Notes under the pieces: generated by a model
Databases searched by the model: none
Told to the model about the DNA's origin: nothing
Seen by the model: only the letters and a program-made list of their open reading frames with translations
Position numbers and translations under genes: made by a program
Part shown: positions 1-5,269 of the stretch, piece after piece
Layout: each line of letters opens with the position of its first letter
Numbering within the stretch: the stretch's first letter is position 1
Origin: Chitinilyticum litopenaei DSM 21440
Lineage (GTDB): Bacteria; Pseudomonadota; Gammaproteobacteria; Burkholderiales; Chitinibacteraceae
Direction: 5' to 3'
NCBI RefSeq assembly: GCF_000428145.1
Contig: NZ_ATZJ01000045.1
Location: forward strand, 1 to 35,193
DNA length: 35,193 bases

Positions 1-635
1 TGCCGGAAATCCGTGCTGAACTCGCGGATGCGCCGGCGGGTGTCGCGCAAGCCGTCGCTCCCTTGCTGGATCATCTGGCCGCGCACGATCTGATCGCGCT
101 GCAGGAAGGCTACGTCAATACCTTTGACCGTGGCCGCAACTACAGCCTGCACCTGTTCGAGCACGTGTACGGCGAAAGCCGCGACCGTGGCCCGGCGATG
201 GTCAGCCTGATGCAGGAATACACCAACCGCGGCTTCTTCATCGCCGCCGACGAGCTGCCGGATTACCTGCCGCTGTTTCTCGAGTTTCTCGGTCAGACGG
301 ATGAAGCCACCGCCGAAGAGTTCCTCGGCGAATCCATCCACGTCATCGCGCGCATCGGCGAAAAGCTCGCCGAAGCCGCCTCGCCCTATGCCGGCGTGTT
401 CACCGCGCTGAGGGGCCTGACCGATGTCGAGCCCTTGCCGCTGGCCGAACCGCCGGTGCGCGACATGGACGAGGTCATGGAGAAATTCGGTGGCGGCATC
501 GATGGCATGGAGCCGCTGCTGCAACCGGGCCTGCAGTCCGGCATGCAGGGCGGTTCCTGCGGCTCGGCAGCAGCACAAACCATCCAGTTCCAACCGCGCG
601 GCAATGCCGCTGCGCAGCAAGGAGTATCACGATGA
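1..635 (+). CDS. narJ: NarJ, nitrate reductase assembly chaperone (5' end outside window)
   Basis: NarJ is the cytoplasmic chaperone that helps load the molybdenum cofactor into NarG and holds the NarGH complex until it joins NarI at the membrane. The frame is open from base 3, so the true start lies upstream; about 210 residues are visible, close to a full NarJ. The visible part has the family's helical acidic core (EGYVNTFDR, LFEHVYGESRDRG) and a Gly/Gln-rich, probably disordered C-terminal tail. Its stop codon overlaps the narI start as ATGA (632-635), so the two are translationally coupled, as in narGHJI operons. Assignment is firm from sequence resemblance plus the neighbouring narI. Confidence 0.93.
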   Translation, partial: PEIRAELADAPAGVAQAVAPLLDHLAAHDLIALQEGYVNTFDRGRNYSLHLFEHVYGESRDRGPAMVSLMQEYTNRGFFIAADELPDYLPLFLEFLGQTDEATAEEFLGESIHVIARIGEKLAEAASPYAGVFTALRGLTDVEPLPLAEPPVRDMDEVMEKFGGGIDGMEPLLQPGLQSGMQGGSCGSAAAQTIQFQPRGNAAAQQGVSR

Positions 636-1315
636 GCTATCTCGACCAATTCCTGTTCGGGATTTACCCGTACATCGCACTGGCCATCTTCCTGCTTGGC
701 AGTCTGGTGCGCTTCGAGCGCGAGCAGTACACGTGGAAATCCGAATCCACGCAAATGCTGCATCGCGGCCAGTTGCGCCTGGGTTCCAACCTGTTCCACA
801 TTGGCGTCATCGGTGTGTTCTTCGGCCATCTGGGCGGCTTGCTGACGCCCTTGTCGGTCTGGCATGCACTGGGCGTGACGCACGAAGCCAAGCAGCTGCT
901 CGCCATGGTGGCTGGCGGCATTCTGGGCGGCCTGGGCGCACTTGGCCTGCTGATTCTGCTGTATCGTCGCTTCAGCAACCCGCGTCTGGCGGCCATCACA
1001 CCGTTCCGTGACAAGGTACTGCTGCTGTGGCTGCTGGCCACGCTGGGCCTGGGGCTGGCGACGATTCCGGTATCGATGGGCCACCTTGACGGCCACATGA
1101 TGACGCTGTTCATGGAATGGGCACAGCGCATCCTGACCTTCCGTGGTGATGCCGCCAGCTTTGTCGTCGGTGCGCCGCTGGTGTTCAAGCTGCACATCTT
1201 CTTCGGCCTCACTTTCTTCATCATCTTCCCGTTCACCCGCATGGTGCATGTGTGGAGCGGCTTCGGCAGCGTGGGCTACATCACGCGCGCCTGGCAGCTG
1301 GTGCGTCCGCGCTGA
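632..1315 (+). CDS. narI: NarI, respiratory nitrate reductase gamma subunit (cytochrome b)
   Basis: NarI is the membrane di-haem cytochrome b that oxidises quinol and passes electrons to NarH and NarG. The 227 residues match the family length and five hydrophobic segments are visible. The four haem-ligand histidines fall at 56, 66, 187 and 205, the same numbers as in E. coli NarI (HIGVIGVFFGH, and KLHIFF...MVHVWSG). The start is the ATG at 632, overlapping the narJ stop, with AAGGAG at 619-624 as ribosome-binding site. narG and narH should lie to the left of the window. Nothing in the sequence looks damaged. Confidence 0.97.
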   Translation: MSYLDQFLFGIYPYIALAIFLLGSLVRFEREQYTWKSESTQMLHRGQLRLGSNLFHIGVIGVFFGHLGGLLTPLSVWHALGVTHEAKQLLAMVAGGILGGLGALGLLILLYRRFSNPRLAAITPFRDKVLLLWLLATLGLGLATIPVSMGHLDGHMMTLFMEWAQRILTFRGDAASFVVGAPLVFKLHIFFGLTFFIIFPFTRMVHVWSGFGSVGYITRAWQLVRPR

Positions 1316-1327
1316 ATGAGCATGACT

Positions 1328-1349
1328 GCCGGATGCCTGCGCATCCGGC
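1328..1349 (+). promoter_or_regulatory. Hairpin between narI and the prolyl isomerase gene
   Basis: A perfect 9-bp stem (GCCGGATGC / GCATCCGGC) with a 4-base loop begins 12 bases after the narI stop. It lacks a T tract, so it is more likely an mRNA-stabilising or partial-attenuation element than a strong terminator. A second, weaker pairing (GGGATGC with GCATCCC) follows at about 1379-1410. Both would separate nar expression from that of the isomerase gene. Confidence 0.45.
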
Positions 1350-1464
1350 GCTAACCGACGCCGCTGCGCCGGCGACAGGGATGCAGGGCAGTTTGCCGAT
1401 TGCCGCATCCCTGGCCGGCGCACCGGCGTTTCTGCATTCAAGGTTTTATTGAGGAAGCAATATC

Positions 1465-2202
1465 ATGGCCATTCTGGTAAACGACATCGAGATCACCGAC
1501 GACATGATCGAAGCCGAGCTGCCGCACCATCAGCAAGCCGCCAAACCGCTGGATGCCGCCGTGCAAGAGCTGATCCTGCGCGAAATATTGCGGCAGGAAG
1601 CCGCCAGCCAGGGCTTTGCCGGCGAAAACGCCATTGCCGATCTGCTGGAAAGCGCGGTCAGCATTCCCGACGCTGACGAAGCGGCCTGCCGGCAGTGGTA
1701 TGAGCAGCACCCGCAGGCCTTCGTGCAGGGCGAGCTGGTGGCGGCCAGCCATATCCTGTTTCAGGTGACTGATACCGTTCCTCTGGATTTGCTGCGCGCC
1801 AAGGCGGAGGAGGTATTGGCTGATACCCTATCCAATCCGGAGGCTTTCGGGCAATACGCCAGGCAGTACTCCAATTGCCCGTCCGGTGAAGTGGGCGGCA
1901 ATCTCGGCCAGTTCGGCCGCGGCGAAATGGTGCCGGAATTCGAGAAGGTGGTGTTTGCGCTGGACGAAGGCGCCATCGCGCCGCGACTGGTGGAAACGCG
2001 CTTCGGCCTGCACATCGTGCGCTGCGAGCGCAAGGTGGAGGGTATCCGTGCGCCTTTTGAAGCCGTGCAGCAACGCATTGCCGACTATCTGGGCGAGGCC
2101 GCCACGCGGCAGGCGATGAACCATTATCTGCGCTTGCTCGCCGGCAAGGCCAGAATCGAAGGCTTCGAGCTGGCGGGGGCGGATTCACCGCTGTTGCAGT
2201 AA
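1465..2202 (+). CDS. Parvulin-type peptidyl-prolyl cis-trans isomerase
   Basis: The protein has 245 residues and no signal peptide or membrane segment, so it should be cytoplasmic. An N-terminal helical region (about 1-85) precedes a parvulin/rotamase domain at about 88-190. Typical landmarks are ASHILFQV, the FGQYARQYSNCPS stretch, GGNLGQFGRGEMVPEFE and FGLHIVRCE. It resembles NifM/SurA-like isomerases. The ATG follows GAGGAAG. It lies 149 bp after narI on the same strand. Prolyl isomerases of this type occur next to narGHJI in several beta- and gammaproteobacteria (from memory), where they are thought to help fold the reductase; that role here is inferred. Confidence 0.9.
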   Translation: MAILVNDIEITDDMIEAELPHHQQAAKPLDAAVQELILREILRQEAASQGFAGENAIADLLESAVSIPDADEAACRQWYEQHPQAFVQGELVAASHILFQVTDTVPLDLLRAKAEEVLADTLSNPEAFGQYARQYSNCPSGEVGGNLGQFGRGEMVPEFEKVVFALDEGAIAPRLVETRFGLHIVRCERKVEGIRAPFEAVQQRIADYLGEAATRQAMNHYLRLLAGKARIEGFELAGADSPLLQ

Positions 2203-2266
2203 GCGCGGAGTGTTGGCGAGGTTTGCCACAAGCCCCTGTGCAGGCAGGTCGGGCGGGCGGCAGGTG

Positions 2267-3721
2267 TTACGCCGTCAGCCCGGCGCCGCGGATGCAATCC
2301 CGGCCCGCTTGTTTGGCCTGATACAGGCAGATGTCCGCCTCGTGCTGCAGCGCAGCCAGATCGTTGCTGACCGCAAAGGCGAGGCCAATGCTGGCGGTGA
2401 CGATGCGCCCCGGCATGAGATCTTGCCAGGCATGTTCGGCAATGCTGCGATGTATCTTGCGCGCCAGTCCGTGCAGCTGCCGCTGATCTGCCGGCAGGAT
2501 GACCAGGCAGAATTCTTCACCGCCGTAACGCGCCACGAATTCGTTGTCGCGGTGACAGGCATCACGCAGGATGCCGCCCAGCGCCCGGATGACGGCATCG
2601 CCTGCCGCATGGCCGAAGCGATCGTTGATGCTCTTGAAGTGGTCGATATCGATCATCAGTACGCCGCAGGGTTGGGCGGCATGCTGCTGGCAATGCCTGA
2701 ACAATTCGTCCAGTGCACGGCGGTTGCGCACACCGGACAAGGCATCCATTTCAGCGGCAATCCTCAGCTCGCGCATTTCCAGAGCGTTCTGCTGCAGCGA
2801 CGAATTCATGTGCTGATTGATGATGGCCAGTTGCAATGTTTCCAGCTTGGCCAGTGCCTGATTGACCGCGCGACGGCTGGTGTTGGTCTCGTAGACGCGA
2901 CTGGCCTGCGCAGCCTGCCGCTCGATGCTGGCGTGCGCTTGCCGCAGATAGTGCAGGGCCTGCACCGGGTTGCCGCGTTCTTTGAGGTAGCGGTAGCCGG
3001 CGAGGCTGGCGCGTTCGATATGCTGTTCGCTGCTGATCTGTCCGGCCAGCGCGCAGGCTTGATCCAGTTCGGCATTGTCCCGGTTGCTGTACAGATGGCG
3101 CTGAAAATGAAGGCGCGGGCGGGAAGACACGTACAGTTTCTCGGTCAGGTCCGGCTGTATTTTCTGGAAATACAGGAATGTGCTGCGGGCTGAAAAGAGC
3201 GCATCCACCCGTGCCGCCACCAGTTTGCGATAATTGTTGTACTCGTTGCCGGTGTCTTCCCGGCGGATTTGGCCGGCCGCGATGGCAGGTTCGACATCCC
3301 GGTATCGGTATCCCCGCACGCCGCCGAGCACCTTGCCATGCAGGCTTTCCGGGCCATGCCACTCCAGCGGTGCGCTGCGGGGGCTGAGCAACAGATCCTC
3401 GTCATCCAGCAGGGGCTTGCTCCAGACAAATTGCATGCGATATGCCGGGGTATGCCAGTCCGGGCTATTCCACAATACGATGCCTTGCCAGCCCGGTTGC
3501 GCCAGCAGGTAATCGATGCGCTTTCGCGGCAGGATGTCCAGCTGGAACCGGTATTTCCCGCCCAGATGGCGATTGAGCAAGGCGGTGAAATCCGCACTCA
3601 GGCCGCTCTGCCCTGTCGTGACAAATGGCGGCGTTGAGTTCTGGTTGATGAGCATGACAACCTGACCGGCCCAGGCCGGGGCGGCAAGCAGAAACATCAC
3701 CACGAATAGCAGCGCACGCAT
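2267..3721 (-). CDS. Diguanylate cyclase with secreted-type SBP sensor and TPR-like linker
   Basis: This 484-residue protein should make cyclic-di-GMP. It starts with a signal peptide (hydrophobic LLFVVMFLLAAPAWA, cleavage after AWA, about residue 19). A periplasmic solute-binding-like (SBP_bac_3) domain follows at about 20-235, then a TPR-like helical hairpin (YRYLKERGNPVQALHYLRQA, about 245-275), a coiled linker, and a GGDEF domain at about 325-480. The active-site loop reads GGEEF (about 398-402) and the metal-binding segment DIDHFKSINDRFGH. The inhibitory-site motif RxxD is degenerate (RDNE). No transmembrane helix is visible between sensor and GGDEF, which is odd for this architecture. 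It converges on the isomerase gene with no clear terminator between. The start ATG lies one base after the stop of an upstream small frame. Confidence 0.85.
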   Translation of the reverse strand: MRALLFVVMFLLAAPAWAGQVVMLINQNSTPPFVTTGQSGLSADFTALLNRHLGGKYRFQLDILPRKRIDYLLAQPGWQGIVLWNSPDWHTPAYRMQFVWSKPLLDDEDLLLSPRSAPLEWHGPESLHGKVLGGVRGYRYRDVEPAIAAGQIRREDTGNEYNNYRKLVAARVDALFSARSTFLYFQKIQPDLTEKLYVSSRPRLHFQRHLYSNRDNAELDQACALAGQISSEQHIERASLAGYRYLKERGNPVQALHYLRQAHASIERQAAQASRVYETNTSRRAVNQALAKLETLQLAIINQHMNSSLQQNALEMRELRIAAEMDALSGVRNRRALDELFRHCQQHAAQPCGVLMIDIDHFKSINDRFGHAAGDAVIRALGGILRDACHRDNEFVARYGGEEFCLVILPADQRQLHGLARKIHRSIAEHAWQDLMPGRIVTASIGLAFAVSNDLAALQHEADICLYQAKQAGRDCIRGAGLTA

Positions 3722-3722
3722 G

Positions 3723-3857
3723 TCAAGCTTCCGCTTCTGATTTTCCGGGGGGGGGGGGCTGGCGGAAAATGATGCACAAGTAAGCAGGTGTCTTGCTTGC
3801 TTTCAATCGCCGGGTCCAGTGCTGCAGCGCGACTTGCTGCATTTCCAGATTGGTCAT
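3723..3857 (-). CDS. Small upstream frame coupled to the cyclase, containing the C12 tract
   Basis: A 44-codon frame starts at ATG 3857 behind a good minus-strand ribosome-binding sequence (AGGAGCAGGA, 3 bases before the ATG). It ends with TGA at 3725-3723, one base before the cyclase ATG. It would encode a Lys/Arg-rich start, then four prolines from CCC CCC CCC CCC, then KSEAEA. I recognise no family. The ribosome-binding sequence is better than anything directly before the cyclase start, so this frame may drive cyclase translation by coupling. Losing one C (or gaining two) would join this frame to the cyclase frame without a stop. It could be a real peptide, a leader, or the original N-terminus of the cyclase broken by a tract-length change or a sequencing error. 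Confidence 0.45.
   Translation of the reverse strand: MTNLEMQQVALQHWTRRLKASKTPAYLCIIFRQPPPPGKSEAEA
3747..3758. repeat. 12-base G (C on minus) homopolymer within a small palindrome
   Basis: Twelve consecutive G residues on the plus strand are flanked by the inverted pair ATTTTCCG (3740-3747) and CGGAAAAT (3763-3770). Tracts of this length slip readily during replication and are a usual basis of phase variation. It lies inside the 44-codon minus-strand frame, 25 bases before the cyclase ATG. Confidence 0.9.
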
Positions 3858-4023
3858 CTGTCCTGCTCCTCACACTTTTTCTCAAATCTGCTTGCAGTAT
3901 CTGCCAGCTTATCGGCATTGATAAGTTCAGAAAGCGGACGGACAGTGGACATGGGCGACGGTAGAATGGCAATGATGATCTTGCAATCCTCGACATGCAT
4001 TGCACATACAGAACCGGAGGCTT

Positions 4024-4872
4024 ATGGCAAAAGCAAATTTTCCAAGCATTAGCGTGCTTGGTCGTGATGCCGATGTTGATCCTGACGCCGCTGCAGCAAA
4101 ACTTGCAGAAGTCGGCCAACGATTGTTCAACGGCGAAGCGCTGGAGTATGAGATTCAGGACTTTTTGGCAGAGGCCTTGAATGCAGCTATGCAAGCCCCT
4201 TTCAAGCAACGTGGCAGAGTCCTGCTCATTGCCCTGGGGCTGATGCCAAGGTCGGGGCGACAGCATTATTTTGGTCAAAAAGACAGGCTTGAACTGGGTG
4301 AGGAGGTGCAGCAACTGCACGATGCCGGAATACCAGTGGACGAGGCTGCTAGGAAAATTGCAGCAAAATACGGCACCTCTCAGGGCGTGGCTATCCGATG
4401 TCGAACGGAATATCTGTCCTGTCGCGATGGCAATGTGGCCCTGTCGACCCATTTCCTGCTTCCGGAAATGTCTGAGCTTGAGGCCTATGGTCGGCGAGAT
4501 GTTGACCCAGAGGCGGCAGCAGAATTCTTGCGCAATGCCGCATACAGATTCCTGAAGCATGAACCGCAGGAGCTGGTCGTTCAGAAAGAGTTGGGGCGTG
4601 CACTCATGGGGCTGGCGGAAGGGCCCGCTGATACCCGAGGGAAACGGCTGCTGAAGGCGCTCTACTTGCTGCCAAGTAATCGCAGGCCTGCCTTGGGTGA
4701 GCATGACCGCATGGATATGGCCAACTCAGTGATGCGAATGCGCTTGAATGGGGCCAGTGAAGAAGAGGCAGTCCAAATCGTTGCTGCAAAGGCAGGCATC
4801 GGTATTGCCACAGTCAGAAACTACATGCGTGAGTATAACCAGCTGTGGGAGGCGTGGAAGGCTGATGAATAA
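4024..4872 (+). CDS. Unknown protein with two tandem copies of a ~120-residue domain
   Basis: I do not recognise a named family. The 282 residues fall into two similar halves (about 10-130 and 140-275). Each has a (V)DP(D/E)AAA opening, a central R/K-rich GRVLLIALGLMP or GKRLLKALYLLP segment, and an ending with A-x-KIAAKYGTS or VAAKAGIGIATV followed by R.EY. The endings look helix-turn-helix-like, so DNA binding is possible. There is no signal peptide or membrane segment. I chose the ATG at 4024 because GGAGG sits at 4016-4020; a TTG at 4000 would add eight residues. GC content is clearly lower than in the nar genes, so I group it with the mobile element to its right, though it could mark older foreign DNA outside the element. 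Confidence 0.7.
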   Translation: MAKANFPSISVLGRDADVDPDAAAAKLAEVGQRLFNGEALEYEIQDFLAEALNAAMQAPFKQRGRVLLIALGLMPRSGRQHYFGQKDRLELGEEVQQLHDAGIPVDEAARKIAAKYGTSQGVAIRCRTEYLSCRDGNVALSTHFLLPEMSELEAYGRRDVDPEAAAEFLRNAAYRFLKHEPQELVVQKELGRALMGLAEGPADTRGKRLLKALYLLPSNRRPALGEHDRMDMANSVMRMRLNGASEEEAVQIVAAKAGIGIATVRNYMREYNQLWEAWKADE

Positions 4873-4999
4873 GTGGCAGTTTTTCATGGACGATCATTGG
4901 TCCTGAGAATGCAGTTACACATGGAAAGCCCGCCCTCTCGCCTGGATTTATTACATTTATAAAAAGCCCCCCACCTTTGTGACATGACTTTGCCCAGCC

Positions 5000-5046
5000 G
5001 GCACTCCTAGAGTTGCGACGTTTCTTATCGCTACTCAAGGAGTGCC
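5000..5046 (+). promoter_or_regulatory. Long hairpin covering the ribosome-binding site of the AlpA-type gene
   Basis: GGCACTCC (5000-5007) pairs with GGAGTGCC (5039-5046), GAGT (5010-5013) with ACTC (5033-5036), and GCGA (5015-5018) with TCGC (5028-5031). That gives 16 base pairs around a 9-base loop with only a 2x2 bulge and one T-T mismatch. The right arm contains the AAGGAG ribosome-binding site of the gene starting at 5049. In RNA this would hide the site; as DNA it could be a protein-binding dyad. A possible promoter (AT-rich TTTATTACATTTATAAA) lies just upstream at about 4946-4962. Confidence 0.7.
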
Positions 5047-5048
5047 AC

Positions 5049-5258
5049 ATGTTGTCCAAGCCCCTTCTCCATACCACTACCCAGCTGCTGCGCCGTCGTG
5101 ACGTTGAGCAATTGACGGGCCTGTCCCGTTCGACGATTTATCGCATGATGGCAGCCAATCAGTTCCCCTTGCCTGTGCAAGTCGGCGCAAAGGCTGTGGC
5201 CTGGCGTTCTGATGACATTGCCGCATTTATTGAATCCCGCGCACGCCGCATCGCTTAA
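5049..5258 (+). CDS. AlpA-family DNA-binding regulator / excisionase-like
   Basis: This 69-residue protein has the AlpA/MerR-like winged helix: LLRRRDVEQLTGLSRSTIYRMM (helix-turn-helix), then FPLPVQVGAKAVAWRSDDIAAFI. AlpA-type proteins sit in P4-like prophages and islands, where they activate or act as excision partners of the integrase. The start at 5049 is fixed by AAGGAG at 5037-5042. The gene is 11 bp upstream of the primase gene and probably leads that operon. Its ribosome-binding site is embedded in the 5000-5046 hairpin, so its synthesis may be controlled at translation. Confidence 0.88.
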   Translation: MLSKPLLHTTTQLLRRRDVEQLTGLSRSTIYRMMAANQFPLPVQVGAKAVAWRSDDIAAFIESRARRIA

Positions 5259-5269
5259 CGGGGTTCATC

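Noticed and set aside
386..1441. Long minus-strand open frame opposite narJ-narI
   Set aside because: It mirrors GC-rich coding DNA, has a low-complexity Gln/His/Arg-rich translation and overlaps two firm genes.
3697..4704. 335-codon minus-strand frame across the G12 tract and the gene at 4024
   Set aside because: It runs antisense to the better supported plus-strand gene with GGAGG, and differs in frame from the small coupled frame before the cyclase.
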